A stretch of 64,000 nt of DNA from positions 4,526,001-4,590,000 of the forward strand of contig NC_046677.1 of NCBI RefSeq assembly GCF_003369915.1. The letters are read 5' to 3'. The first letter of the stretch is position 1; every line of letters begins with the position of its first letter. The DNA comes from Drosophila miranda. Its lineage: Eukaryota > Arthropoda > Insecta > Diptera > Drosophilidae. The notes below the pieces were generated by a model. The model did no database searches. It had not been told where the DNA came from and saw only the letters and a program-made list of their open reading frames with translations. The position numbers and the translations under genes were made by a program. Below are positions 11,231 to 24,856 of this stretch, piece after piece.

Positions 11231-14191
11231 TATTTGTTTAGTTACTAAGCGATTGAGAACAACAGCCCCAAAGAACCCCCCCAAAAGATCTGCACGTGGA
11301 CCAAAGTGCATCCAATAAACCGAATATACAAATATGAGAAACCAATGGGAAAAGTATTTCCATTTCGGGGCAACAAAAACCAGATGGGGGCCACTGATGA
11401 AAACCGATGAAAGAACTCCGATAGATAATTGGTATCATTAGCGAAAGCTATCTGCTATCTACTGCGATAAGATCTTTCACCAACCAACAAATTCAACAAC
11501 ACTGATGAAAGAATTCTGATGGATAATTATCGGAGGCTTTCGGAGTCAATAATTACAAATTTAAAGTCAGTTTTCAAAAATTCAAAATGACGGATCCATT
11601 AAGGCCGGATTTACTTAAGCCGAATAACTCCCCGGCCTTGCTACATCTTCCCCCTATAAATAGATCTTTTGAAGAGAAAATAACTCGATACATCTCGAAA
11701 CAAGAAAACTGACATCAAATTCGTAATCAGCGACCCCAAAAGCGACTCCCATTGACGAGTTTCAAGCAAATCCGATCAATTTTTCAAATGAGTTTCCACC
11801 ATGTTTCGACCATATGGCTATACCTGTGCAATTGGTTTCATTAGCGAAAGGTTTGTATAATTATCTGCTATGAAAGTGCCTCTACTGCAAATATCCCTCA
11901 CCAACGAAAACATTCAACAACGCTTTCAACAATCTGTTGTATACTTTTGCGCTTGGGGAGTGGCTGAGTGAAATATGTATACTGTAGAATGCTGATAGAC
12001 CAAAGAGTCGGTCGTAATTCCACAAACGAAAATAAACCCATTCCTCTTGATCGTTCGCGATATTGCCAAAAAGGCAAATGCGACCCATAAATTATGTCCC
12101 GCGCAAAACAACACGACAAAATCACACAGTAAGCTGATAGATACTCGTAGAACTCGGGAGGGACCTAAAAGTTAGATGCGGGCGAAATTTCATTGCGTTG
12201 ACGGAGAGACATCGTAAAACCTATTTTCGTGGCGATTGAAATGAAATTTATGCGCGCGGCACAACATGTTTTGATATTCCGACAGTTTTACACCAATAGC
12301 GACTAATTAAATGGGATAAATTGTATATTTATTGATCCATAAACGATCGTTTGCTTACTTTGAACTGCCAGAAAACCGAAAAGCAATACCAACTGCATTG
12401 TGCGCCGTGTTCTTGGCCTGAGAATGCCACTATTTGGTTTACGGCTTCGATGCGCGTGGCATGGAAATATGCAGATCACATGGCCCATGTTATTTATGAT
12501 CATCCCAATCTTTTCGCCAGCTCGTGCTAGAGACATCATCATAACGATTGTTGGGGACCAGAGGTGTACCCTTGAGTATTGTTTCATATTCTGATAATTT
12601 GTTCTTGATAGTGCTGCTCTAGTTTTTCCCCATTTCCAAAGTATTTTCCAGTCCAATCCATTCACATTTCTCTCGTCTAGCCACCCCTTACGGCGGGGCA
12701 TTAAAAATATTTAAGTGCCGTCGGCATGCGCCCCATAAAAAAGTGCTCAGAATCTGTTGTTCTTCTTCTTGTTCTTGTTCTTGTTGTTGCTGTTGTTGTT
12801 GTTGATGTTGTTGTAATTTATCAAACAAAGTCAAGGTGAAACGGCACTGACCGTTCAAGCGTTTAACTTAATTACAGGCAGCGATTAATACGACACCGAA
12901 TAATCAATCAGGCATTGGGAGATTGATCGGATTCGAAGGGGGGCCCTAGATTCACGGGTATACTCGTATCATTCGCTTTTATTGGCAAAAACAAGACAGG
13001 TCTAATGCAAACAATGTGTCCGGGTCCGCCCACTGCCGCACCGCACCTTTTGTTGAATGAACCTGAACCTGAATGTGTTTGTTTATTGCGAACCGAGGCG
13101 TCACATCCTGCCTGTCCAATGCTCGAGGCAACAAAATCGTTTTTGGTGGGGTATTCTTCTCCAGAAACCGAGTGGGAACCACCGCTCTGGCAGCTCTGCT
13201 TTTCAAAGTCAACAACAGAGATGACCTTCCAGACGCCTAGGTAATTAGCCAAGACACTAATCCGAAAGGCCACCACCGCCACCACCGCCACCACCGCCAG
13301 CGGTATCCAAACAACAATAAATAATTAAAATGTAAATCATAAATATTTACCGATTAGCATAGTTTGTGTTTCCCCACTGGAACCCCCTGGCATTATTTTG
13401 TTTAGAGGAGAATTTGTTCGCCAAAAATGTTTAATGAGAGAGAAAGCATCTGGAACTGGCACTGGCCCTGGAATGATATTAGTCTTTAAAGACTTTCCGT
13501 AAACTTTCATATAAACTCTGTTAAGGGTTCTATATTTTTTGCAGTTTTTGCTATATGGTATACATAGGATATCAATCAATATTTAATAGTAAAAGTCGTA
13601 TATACAAAATTGTTCTTTGGGGAGGGAGGGATACACATAGAAGAAGTACTATGGATTGTAGATTAGAGATAGACATTAAGATTAAGAGCTACTACGAATA
13701 TACAACGAAACTTAGATGTCTAGTAATTGGTCATCATCCACTTTCAGTTTCTCTCTACAAATATATCGGGTAAACGATATATAAATTCTAGATCTAGATA
13801 ATTGCATTAGTTGGTATCGTATCGTACCGTATATGTATCGTATCGTATGGTATATCGTTTAAAGTAAGTAACGCGTAAATCACACATTATATATTAGATA
13901 TAGTATATACAATATAGACATGTAGAATATATCGAAAAAATCATTACGGCGGAAGACTAGAAAGGTAACACTAGTGGAATCCGTTGACGTGTGTTTTCTC
14001 CAAGTGGTTTCGGGAAGGGTGGGGGGGGGGGGGGGGGGGGATCTCTTAACGGTAAAAATTCTTACTAAATTACTATATACCTATAGCATAGCAAATTTCG
14101 CTAACATTAATATAATATTTGATCTCATAGATCTACAAATTCAAACAGTTCCGCAGAGGATGATATTTTATAAGAGGGCACTCCCTGCCCT
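11231..14191. other. Intergenic region and likely 3' UTR of the SBK-like kinase
   Basis: AT-rich sequence without a supported gene. On the - strand it should include the kinase 3' UTR; candidate reverse-strand poly(A) signals (TTTATT on +) occur near 12328 and 12976. A GTT/CTT-rich triplet stretch lies near 12760-12812. CACCGC repeats lie near 13272-13300. Degenerate ATCGT repeats lie near 13815-13850. Several 60-130 codon ORFs here show no recognisable protein features. Confidence 0.5.
14021..14040. repeat. G20 homopolymer
   Basis: Twenty consecutive G, in the presumed 3' UTR of the minus-strand kinase, where the RNA would carry a C20 tract. Its length should be treated as uncertain in any assembly. 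Confidence 0.85.
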
Positions 14192-15549
14192 CTAATGCAT
14201 CATGTCCAGGCCATGCAAGCTCTCGACCTCGGGATCGAAGCTGGCATCGCAGGTGGACAGCCAGTCCCAGACGCGCCGTCGCACCATCACCGGATCGATG
14301 GGTATGTCCAGGCCGTAGCTGGACATCATGCGCTTGAACCGGAGCTTGTTCTCGTCGCCCGAGAGGCGGCCCTCGCGCTGGTTCAGGTAGATGCACGAGT
14401 CCTGGTCGTGGTGGGTGGGCGAGATGAGGGTGGCCGACTTGGAGGTGGAGATGCGGCACTCCACCCAGCGGTCCTTCATGTACTTGGTCACCTCGGTGAT
14501 CTTGCAGCGATCCTCCGGATCGTGGCTGAGATACTTGCGGAAGCAGCGCATCAGGCGGGGCGAGAATCGCCGGAAACTGTCCGGCACTTTGGTCGTCTTG
14601 CGCTGCTCGTACTTCATGAAGTTGGCGTACGACTGGTCCTTGACCCAGTCGGCCGACTGCCAGGGCGGATTGCCGGTGAGGATGTTGTACAGCAGGATGC
14701 CGAACTGCCAGGAATCGCTGATGGGCAGGCACTGGAAGCGCTCGTTTTTGATCAGCTCCAGCTGCTCGGGCGGCACACAGCTGGTCCACGTGTGCTTCAC
14801 CTTGTGCACCAGCAGGCCCTTCTTGGTGGTGGCCCCGAAGTCGCACAGCTTCACCCTGGTAAAGTCCGGCGTGAACACCAGGATATTCTCAATCTTCAGG
14901 TCGCGATGCACCAGGTTCTTCGAGTGCATGAAGCCCAGGGCGGAGCTCAGCTGCTCGGAGATCAGCTTGCAGGCGTTCTCGTGCAGGCCGTTGGGTCCGA
15001 TGTTCGAGGCCAGGTCTCCGTACGGGGCGTGCTCCATCGCGAACACATAGTAGTCCATCGTCTGGAAGGCCACCGCGTACGCGCTCAGGATGTGGTGGTG
15101 GTGCGACAGCTCATAGTTGTAGTGGAACTCCTTCTGGAACTCCTTGATCGTGGTCAGCTCCGCGTGCACTGCCTTCAGGGCCACCAGCGTGTTGGTGGGC
15201 CTGTGCCGGCACAGCAGTATCTTGGCGAAGCATCCCTCCGCCAGGGTCTTCTCAATGTTGTACTGGTCCGCGAACGTCATCAGCGGCAGCTCCACGTCCG
15301 GTATCAAGTGGATCTGTCCGCCGTCGTTCTTGTCCGGCTTCTTGTAGATGCTGCTCCTACGGCTCACGGACGCCGCCCCGGGCACCTCCAGGCGGCCCGT
15401 GCTGGTGCTGGTGGGTGTCAGCGGCGTGCTGCAACGCTTCTGGTTGTTGTGATTTGTGCAGGTGCTGCTGTTGTTGTTGCTGTTGCGACTGTTGGTGCTG
15501 CCTCCGTCGCCAAACGAGCGGCGCAGGCGGAAGGAAAATGAACGTTTCT
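14192..15549 (-). CDS. SBK-like Ser/Thr protein kinase, 3' exon with the catalytic domain
   Basis: Protein kinase similar to vertebrate SBK1 (SH3-binding-domain kinase) in overall pattern. In the 3' exon the open frame runs from the acceptor at 15550-15551 to TAG at 14192-14194. It has a basic, Ser/Asn-rich N-terminal part (KRSFSFRLRRSFGDGG...), then the kinase fold: ATP-site lysine in VALKAV, catalytic loop HRDLKIENIL, DFG in CDFGATT, and an APE-like PPEQ. The glycine loop is poor (LAEGCFAK). No ATG opens this exon, so upstream coding exons are needed; candidates are at 19875-19975 and 28921-28933. The acceptor reads TTGCAGAG: the first AG leaves two nt before the AAA codon, the second AG leaves phase 0. 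I do not assign a symbol. Confidence 0.92.
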
Positions 15550-18500
15550 CTGCAAGAGATGGAGAGAGATCATATTATTGGGGATTCTATGTCTCAGATG
15601 GGTTCAGGTTAGACTTAAAGTGAGGTTGCTTTTAGATTTTTGGTTGGTGCACAGAAGAATCTATTCCTTTTCCTCATAGGAGCAGTCTCTATTTCCCTCA
15701 ATTGTCCCTCAGTTCATCTTTCAGTCTCTAGGCTTTGGAATCTCCCCAAAATAAAGGCACTTAGTCCTTACCTAAGCGCCGAAGTCTCTCTCTGTCTTTC
15801 GCAACGCAGACCTCGATCTCTTTGGAAAGGGGAAAGAGGGAAAGCGAGGAACCTAGACCGCTAATTATGTCCTAATGTTATTGTTCTTTCCCTCCATTTA
15901 GCCCTCGTTCCGCTTAATTTCCACCTCCTGCTCCCAGTTGAAGCTTCCTTTTGTTTGCCCTTAAACTTGACCTCTCAGACACAATCGATATCTTCTCCAG
16001 CCCACCTCTGCCTTGACCCTAGCATTGGCAACAGCTCCCGTCTTTTGCTGGGCTGCTCGGCCGCTTCGAGTGCCATTAATTGGAAATATTTCTCGGTTGT
16101 TCCTTATGATTTATAATCAACGTTTGATGTGTTGTTCTTTTATGTGCCGTGTTCCACATCGCGAATTATTAATTTATCATACAAGAACGGACATAGAAAA
16201 GCTCTTACAGCCCTCCGCCCCTCCCAGGGGGAAAAAGCAACACCCACGCCCACGTCCGCGTCCACGTCCGCGCCCAAGACAGAGAGATAGACGATGGTTG
16301 TCGCCGAATTGTCTGTGACAAAGTTAGTGCAGAATTTGCGTAGATCGGCCCAGATCGGCCATGGGCTAGAGAGAGTCCAGGGGGTTGTCTTTGGGTTATA
16401 GATGGGGCCGGGCCACACAGGCAAAAGACGTCAGCAGTTAGTCACGGATTCTGTGACTGCTGCGATTTTTGGAATCCGCACAATCTGCGTAGTGCCATTG
16501 ACAGCACAGCTCTACCTCCATCCCCCAGCCCCTGCTCCCCCGCACATTTGATTTCATTTATAGCCCGAGAAATAGTCAGAAAAAATCATTTGATTTGCCG
16601 CCGCATGGGACACGGGCCAGACAGAGAATCGAATCTATATCTGCTATATGCTATATGCTGAATGCCCGTTAAATGCTTTAGCTGGAAAATCAAATTAAAT
16701 CGGGGAGGACCGGTGCGGAGCGGAGAAAAACATTTATAGGGCGTGATGTGATTTTCGCTCGATTTTTGTTCACAATTTTAACGCGAATCGTGAATCGCCG
16801 CATGACGTTAAATTATATGTTCTGTTTAGCGATCAAAATCGTATTTCATAAAGTGTCAACTGCGGAGGAGGTGGTTCTGGTTGGGTTTGGGGTTCGGGGT
16901 TCGGGGTTAGGATGATGCAGGGGTGAAGGTGAATCAAAAATTGTTTACATATATTGAAAAGTATTTTCATTTTAGACAAATTACTGCAGAGAAATATTTA
17001 CCACTGAGGCATGCCACGAGAAATGCATTTCTCAGCTAATTTATGGCTGTATCTCGAAATGGTTTGAGATAGATATAGATAGTGTCTATAGGGTGGTGCA
17101 GGTGTTGGATCGGGTAGGGATATTGGTAAAAGCAGAGAGCGAAAAGAGATGGGAAGGAAAATGCCTCGGGTTTTGGGAGGGCACTGAGAAGGCTTGATTT
17201 AGTGCCTCTTTCCAGGAATTAATAGCACCAATAACCTGACTCTTTTAGGGTTTAATCTTTGGATAAAGCATCTAAAAAATACTTCGAATTATCTCTGAAT
17301 ATTCCCCTTTCAAGAACACGGAACTGGCATATTATTGATACTATTTTATACTCAGTGGCAAGTAGTTTTCAAGTTCCATTAAGAAGCTACAAATATACCA
17401 GTTTCCAACACTGTTTAGCCTTGAATGGCTTTCACCAACACATCATTCGAAACCCTATTTATTCCACCTGAATCTTTTATTTTTATTCCGCCTTTAAGTA
17501 TTTTTTTTGGATAGCAAAACATTTCTTTTAAGCCTCATTTATTATTCCATTACAAGAGTCATTCCCCCTGTCGCACCGGAGGGGAATATTAAGTGGATGC
17601 TGGGGGCGGCGCAAATGTGAAACCCCCCAAAAAACTGGCCAAAAAGTTTGAGGGAAAGGACAGGCGGCAAAACGTCAAAGATTGGACTTGTGGTTTTCAT
17701 TTGCTGTTTCTATTTCTATTTCCGTTCCAGAATTGATTGGCTCTGGGCCAGAGGTGGATCCCTAATAAATGAGTGCTCCAACCCAAGGGGGAGCAAAACT
17801 AATTATGTACCATTAAAAACCATCAACAGAGATACAAAAGTCAGGGAGGCCTGCGTGTGGCCATAAATCAGACTTTCACTTTCTTCCCTGCGTCGTCGAT
17901 TCAAATGATTCGAGTATTCGTTCTGGCCATTTCATCTCGATCATTTCTTTCGCCGATCCGCAGCAAAACACTTTGCATGGCCCCCCGAAATAGCAAAGCC
18001 ACAAATGAGCCAAAAAGGGTCAGGCAGGCAGGCAGGCAGGCGGTCGTCGGAGAAGATGCATTTTCTGCGGCTCTCTAAAAATAGAAGCGAAGCCAGAATT
18101 TCCGTGGAAATCATCTGCCCCGACCGCAGCCCAAGGGGGAGTCGCGTATCGCATAAACAGTGGGTCAAAATAAACACACAGGATCGCATGGGATAGTCAG
18201 ACATTAGCTGTGGTCCGAGTAGCAGATACACAGATACAGATACAGATATATGAAATGCGTTTGCAACAAAGGCGTCAGGAGAATCGACGACCTGCCAGCC
18301 CAGCCAGAAATTCTTGCGACATATGAGGGTTTCAGGGGCCTTCCAGAGACGACTAAAGGATACCCTGGACAACCAGTGGGCGAAGGGAATATCAATTAAG
18401 GATTGTACTCTTAAAAGTAGTAGATTTTATTGCTAGAATTTTATCCTGGAGCTGTCTTAGAGCTTAATCCAAAAGAGTAATGAAATATATCCAAAAACAA

Positions 18501-19874
18501 AGCCTGGAATGGGTAGCCCTGGGATGCCATTCAGATACCACTTTAAAGACAGAATATTTCATGACAATGATGGATCCCTGCACAGCCATTCAATCAGCCC
18601 AATCAATATGCCCTTCCTCGCCGAACAGATCCAGAACCAAGGGGCGGCAGGGGGGGGGGGGGGGTAGGGGCCATCAGCATCAGGTCTCCAACACTCGTAT
18701 GAGTGACTGCCAAAATGTACGTTTCGGTTACTCCCCTTTCCCTGCCCCGTGCCCCTGATTGTCGCCCTGGTCTCCAACAACAGCAGCAACAAACGAGAGT
18801 CGTGTCCCGATTCCCCGCCTGCTTGGCAACCCGCCCGACAGTGTACGGGACTTTGGGGGCATTGCTGACGTCAATGGACAAGTCGTTGTCGGTCGGCGTG
18901 CCACATACACAACGTACAAGCGCACAGATATAGCCACAACAACAGATACAGCTACAGATACAGCTACAGACACAGATACATTTGTATCTATAGGCCAACG
19001 AGGCTGCGTCTGAGGCTGAGGCTGAAGCAGCCCCGTCGGCGTCTCCCAGACCAATTGTAAGTTTTTTTGTTGGTATTATTACAAAATAAAATGGGAAACA
19101 CTTTTAGACCAGGGCCCGGCAGCCAGAGCAGCGTCTCAACGGGGGATGATGAATCGCTTAACCGGAGACCATCGACCGTCGACCACCGGACAATGCCGGA
19201 GGCAATGAATGGCCCAAACACTTGGCAGTAGTGCGGCTCTCCCCGCAAAAACAATTGATTGCTCAATCTGGGTGGAGGGTGTGTGCTCCGGAGGGCAACC
19301 TAAGACCTACGTCAACTCTCGCAAGAGTCCCAGAGACTGGATACCGAGGAGACCTACGACAACGAGCTGTTCTGCTCCTCCTCCTCCTTGCCTTTTCCAT
19401 TAACCATGAAAAACACATATAATTTATATTTAATTTCTTGACTTTTCCGGGTATTAAGTACTTGTACTTGTACTTGTATAATCGTATTTCAGATTTGCTT
19501 CGATTGTTTACAGAAAAACACACACAGACCCGAATTTGGGTCAGGCAAAGTTTTGTTACAATCTACAAAATGTTCGTTCCATTGGGGGGCTATTTGTTGA
19601 TTTTCCCATTACACGGAAAAAGCGCCACTTTTCCGATATATGCTATATGGCTAAAGATTTCAACAGTCGATATATAACACAGAAATTCGTGTAGATTCGA
19701 GGCGGATTTTGCAAGTGTTTGGGAAATGGGAAGTGCTTTGATTATTGCCTGTGCTTTTCCCCGTTTTCTTGATCAAGGATGGAAAACAGTGAGAGGAAGG
19801 TCGGCCCACAGAAGAATATACAATGCTTAAGTGTAAAAGGAACCCACTAATAACTACTTCACGTAGGATCCTAC
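15550..19874 (-). other. Probable intron of the SBK-like kinase
   Basis: No convincing exon or RNA gene. It holds AT-rich sequence, a G/C-rich CCACGTCCGCG-type repeat near 16240-16275, GGTTCGG repeats near 16885, a G15 run at 18650-18664, and CAGATA/CAGCTACA repeats near 18225-18250 and 18925-18980. A short plus-strand exon-like stretch at 18994-19056 was noted and rejected. Confidence 0.5.
18650..18664. repeat. G15 homopolymer
   Basis: Fifteen G in a row in an intron, likely length-polymorphic. Confidence 0.8.
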
Positions 19875-19975
19875 CAAGGGAATCCACTGGAGAAGGAGGT
19901 CTTTGACGTCGCGCGTCATGCGGCAGCGCCCCTCGCCCCTGCTGGTGTCACACGGGCCACTGGACGGTGCATCGC
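19875..19975 (-). CDS. Candidate internal coding exon of the SBK-like kinase
   Basis: On the minus strand a 101-nt open segment lies between an acceptor (TTTCAATAG) and a donor (TTG|GTAGGA). It begins with two nt that complete a codon, matching the phase-1 end of the start exon at 28921-28933 (G|GC gives Gly). It then encodes 33 residues ending VKDLLLQWIPL. It ends in phase 0. This joins the kinase exon only if the second AG of TTGCAGAG is used (giving IPL-KRSFSF) or if another exon intervenes. The codon content looks protein-like, but there is no homology evidence. Confidence 0.45.
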
Positions 19976-22568
19976 CTATTGAAAGATGCAGGCCAATATA
20001 TAATATGCGCCATAGATACAGCTCTATCCCAAGCCCATGAATGATTGTTAATTACAGTCTTATCATTGCACATATTTCCATTAATGTATCCTCTATATTT
20101 CCTTCCATCTTTCGAGTGCTCAAGCACTCCCCGAACAAAGTCATTTGCAACATTTTGCTCCCCATTCAGTGGGTGGGCTGTTGAAAAAGGAAAAACTAAA
20201 CAGCATTCTGCAATACTTATTATACAACAATTCAATAAAAATTAACGACTTAAAACAAAATTTCCGCTGCGCCCACAAAGGCAAAAACAAAGGCAACAAA
20301 CCACTAACAAAACAACGAAAATAAACAAAAAGAAATAAAAACAAAGAACAAAAACAAATATAAAATAAATAAGTATTTTTTTTTTTTTAGAGATTTTCTA
20401 CGTGTTTGTGTGATTTTTTTATAGGTTAAAAAAAAAAAAGGAAAAACAAAAAAAATAAAATACATATTATATTTAGTAGATATATTTTGTTGCTGATTAA
20501 ATTTGGTTTAATTTGCCTTCTCCCTCGTTCGGCCCAGGGGGGGATGGGTATATTTTTAGCAAAAGAGGGCGTGTGTGGCCGCCCCCGCCTTGTCCGTGAC
20601 TTTATTGATATATGGGAGCACTCTTCGGAGCACTCTTCCCCAAGAAAGACCCAACCGCCGACAGCGAGGGACAGCTGCTGCTCTTTGGAAGCGCTCAGAA
20701 CTGCGCACATGACCGTCACGAGTACAGCCGACAGCTGACGGCCTGAAGGATACACTAGAGGTGGACAAGTGGTTGTACTCGTACAGGTTGCACACCCTAC
20801 AAGCCACGGCTGCTGCCCCTGAGTGCCGCTCGACGCTGAACAGAGTGCCATGTCAGGGCCAAGGAGGAAGCCAGATGATTGTTCCTGCCAAGGATAAGGC
20901 GGCTTTCCTCGAGTAATATGGGGACTCCACCAGCCACCGTTTCCATAAATTATTTAAATATTTCCGCCTCTGCGCTGCTCGCTTCTTTGTAAGCGCACGA
21001 TATATACTTTTATTTGTGTAAATAAATTCTTATAAATAGCCGACAAATTTTGTAATTACGCGCAGAGGAAAAGTGTAAAATGGAAGAAAAAAAACGATGA
21101 ACATTTTCATGTAGCTGACAATTTTCAAGGTAAGGTCAAGGCGAATGCCTACGTCAGATTCATTTATCAAACTTATCCATCCTGATAATGAGGTTTCATT
21201 GGGGGGGCGGAAGGGGGGAAGGGAGAGAGGCCCTACAAAGAGCCGAAGGTGAGACAATGTCCGAGAGCAGAGCAGAGCAGAGCAGAGCAGAGTCCATAAA
21301 TTAGGTGGTACCCCCCTCCAATAATAAATAAATAAATACCAGACTGTATGCAACAAACACTTTTCGTTTCAACAATTGCTGTTTAATGTCTCTGCCTCTC
21401 GTCTCGTGGCGTGGGGGGGGGGTCTATACGGTCTTTTTCTCGGAACGGAACACACATGCGGAATGCTCGTAAATAATTGTAAGTAACGCTAATAATAATA
21501 TTTGCATGGCAAGTGCCTGGAATGGGGAATGGAATGGGGAGCCGGCACCGGCACCGGCACCTGACGTCAACTAGAAGTTCCGTTGAATGAAACAATCCCC
21601 CACAAGGGAAACGGAAATTGCTTGGGCATAGTTACTACGAGTAGTACTTGGATTTGTGATTAATTATGTGGCAGTTGAGTTGGTTATTGGGTGGAGAGCG
21701 AAGGAAGTATCGTAAAGCATCGGCAAGTGTCTGCAAGTGACCCAAAAACAAGAGATTTTCAATTAATATTCACTGCCACAGAGAATGAGAGGAAAAACTG
21801 TATAAAGTAGAAAGCTTCGCCGCTGCCTCTGCCAGACAAAAGACACATTTCAAAAGAAAACTCAATGGAAACATCATCATCATCGTCATCGTCATCCACA
21901 TCACGTGAATCTTCCGTCTAGACCGGTTAAAACCGGCTTACTTGAGAGCCTTTATCATAATGGGGGGACACTTGTATTTTCCGATTGCCGATTTCCAATT
22001 TAAAAAATAAAAATAAAAATAAACCATGATCAAATCAAAGAAGCGTAAAAAAAATATAGATATATTAATTAAACAAATAATATGAATGTTCAATCAAATA
22101 CGATCAGTAAAAGAGGGAGAAAGGGAGAGAGAGAGGGAGAGACTGCGTAAAATATTTGCCATTTGTATAGTAAACATTTATTGGCGACTACGACTACGAC
22201 TATATCTATAGAGACATCAGATTCATGTGATGCGATGTTTGGAGGCAGCGCTAAAGCGTAGCAAAAATTAATAATTTATATACTATGCATAGTATATTCT
22301 CTCGTTGGGTTGGGTTGGGATATATGCAAAAATATATTCAAATAAAATCAGGCAGGAATACACTTCAGCGGCCCACGCATTCCGCCTTTCGCCTCCATCT
22401 ACTTTATGTGTTTTATGTCTGACTTTCTCGCCCGCCCCTCCCCTATCCGACTTTCTCCTTTAGGCAAACATATGTAGGCCAGGCACAGGGTACGGTAGGG
22501 AGCAAGTGGTTGAAGGACTGCAAATAGATTTTAATTTCAGTGGAACAAAGTCCATGTCACAGCAGAGC

Positions 22569-22690
22569 CATGATACATCCCTGATACATCCCTGATACAT
22601 CCCAGATACATCCCTGATACATCCCTGATACATGCATGATACATCCCTGATACATCCCTGATACATCCCTGATACATCCCTGATACATGC
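22569..22690. repeat. 11-bp minisatellite (TGATACATCCC units)
   Basis: About eleven tandem copies of an 11-nt unit with a few variants (for example TGATACATGCA). Because 11 is not a multiple of 3, three units make an 11-residue periodic ORF on the minus strand; that ORF is a by-product of the repeat. Confidence 0.85.
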
Positions 22691-24814
22691 ATTTTACATC
22701 CCTGATGTAAAAGCATCTATAAAAGCAGGATATCTGATCTCTCTGTTAGAGGGGCTACCTTAGGGGGAAAACGATAAAAAAAACCAGTTTACCTATCTTT
22801 TATATTGGTAAATCTTCCCTTTCTTTTCTCTTATAATCGCTCCTTCAGGAGGAACACCCACTCCCTTGACCCTTGGTTAAAGTTCGAGCCGAGAGATTAG
22901 TACTCGTTCTGGCTCTCTTGGCTCTTCCGATCGCGATCTGTGCCCCCTTCTGCCTTCCCATCGATGGGCCCCGAGACTGTGGAACCAATTAAGACACACG
23001 GCAGATCTTTTCGTGTGTGCTCTGTGCTCATTACGAGATTTTTACAAGATTTTAAGTACCATATTTTTATTGCGTGTCAATGGCAAAAAGCGCGTCACAA
23101 AACGCACAGAAGACGACCCCTTGGACCCGTACACCTCCCGTATGCAGCCGCACAGACATCAGTGGGGGGGTTTTTATGTATACGTCTATATACTCGTATA
23201 TGTAGAGCTCGCCGATACTTATATATTTTATCTTTTGGTTAGCCATAATATTTCTCGCGGCGACAGGCGACGGCACGACCTTGTCCCACGGATCAGCGCG
23301 TAGAAAGCGAAAGAGCGGCCAGAACACTCGTCTGCGACAGGAGAGAAAAAGAAAAAATGAAAGAATGAAATCGAAATGAAATGAAATGAAACAAGCCCCA
23401 AACAAACCACCAAAGCGGTGCACATTCGTCCATATAAACGGGTATAGTAGGGGTACTCAGGGACTCATCAAATGGAGGGGAGTGGACTGCAGTGCAGGTG
23501 GTTTAAGGGGTTCCTTTAGGGATTTCTTAGGTTTTACTTCTTATATGGAGTGTATTTTTAGGCGAATTTGTGTTATATATCCAAACATAAAGTAAAAACT
23601 CAGCATGAATCCATGAAGTCTGGTCTTTTAAGTAGATATATTGAATATTGTTATGTTTTTCTACTGTTTGAATACAATTAATGACAAATAAGTAAGAAAT
23701 CAGTTCTATAGAAGTGCAACAGATATTTCCAAGTGGGAAGGCAAGCCAATTGCTGTGTACTATAAGAATATCAAAGGAATAGTGAGAAGAACGCAGTGCA
23801 CTATAGGTATCTTCTGTAACATATATTTGTTCGAGTTAATCAAAATGCGGTACCCATAAAGGAGTATTATCACTGTCCATTCTTGAACCTTTGTTCATGT
23901 CCCTTTTTCATTACGTTCTTCCAGCCTTCCATTCCACCTCTGTACTGCCCCGTACTGGCATTCCATTCTACTTTTTAATAGGGTAACCATAGTCAGTGCT
24001 CATCCCTGCCTCCTAATCACTCCTCCATTTGTTGTGTCCCCCATTCACCACCCAACCATCCATTGTGTCCACTATTCATCTTTATTTGCTAGTTTTTGCA
24101 GCGGCATTTAGTTATATTATTTATGAAAAATGAAAAGTTCTCTTTATTCCCAAGACGCGATGTGCCCTGCCTCTTGTCTTTGGTTTATTTTTGGGTATAT
24201 CTTTTATTTTTATTTTTGTGTACTTTGGCCATAAAAAGCAAATTAGCATAAATCCCATTTTTACGGCTAACTGAAAATGATTCGTTTTGACATTTGCGAT
24301 ATGTCTCTTTGATTATCTCTATTTTATGGCACTTGAGGAAGGGAGAGAAGAGGAGCAGAGCGGTCTGTTCTTTCGAGTGATAATGGCAGTTCAAGTGGAG
24401 CACTTGGGCACAATTAAAGGTCAAGGTCAAGGGCCAGACACTGGCATCGGACTTAAGGGATATTTCTGAAGTACTTAAAGGTCTTCCTGCCCGGTTCCGC
24501 CCCCCCACTATTTGTGCATATTAATGCTAGATAATTAAGGCAACTAATGAACGATCGTCCCTCTTCTTGTGGCCATCTGCCGCATGCAATTACGGGTATC
24601 TGCCTCGAGAGGTTCATTGCACCTTCCCGTGGATCTGCTAGGCCCCAAACACTATCAAACAACACTTTTTGTTGGCCATAATTCAACGAGAATTAATTAC
24701 ATAAAATGCCTGCCTTACACACAGAGAGATTGAGAGAGACAAAGAGACAGGCAGGCAGACAGATCGGGGGGATTGGGTAGGGGGATGGGGGGAGGGTGTA
24801 CGAGTACCCATTAG

Positions 24815-24856
24815 CCGGTCGGTCGGTCCGTCGGTCCGTCGGTCCGTCGGTCGGTG
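24815..24856. repeat. GGTC/CGTC tetranucleotide repeat
   Basis: Imperfect tandem GGTC and CGTC units over about 40 nt within an intron. Confidence 0.8.

Noticed and set aside
14195-15541. 448-codon plus-strand ORF opposite the kinase exon
   Set aside because: The minus strand carries all kinase motifs; the plus frame is Val/Gln/Arg-rich with no domains and is an antisense artefact.
18994-19056. Exon-like plus-strand segment (ANEAASEAEAEAAP...) between TATAG and GTAAGT
   Set aside because: Only 63 nt, with a poor acceptor and no partner exon on the plus strand; it is likely a by-product of GAGGCT repeats.
20426-20851. GC-richer open frames on the minus strand
   Set aside because: No homology, no matching splice phases and a poly-Phe tail from an A-rich tract; kept only as unexplained intronic sequence.
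22460-22666. 68-codon periodic minus-strand ORF (CIRDVSGMYQG units)
   Set aside because: Entirely produced by the 11-bp minisatellite.
22569-22690. CRISPR-like array
   Set aside because: Units are contiguous with no spacers, in a eukaryotic genome; it is a minisatellite.
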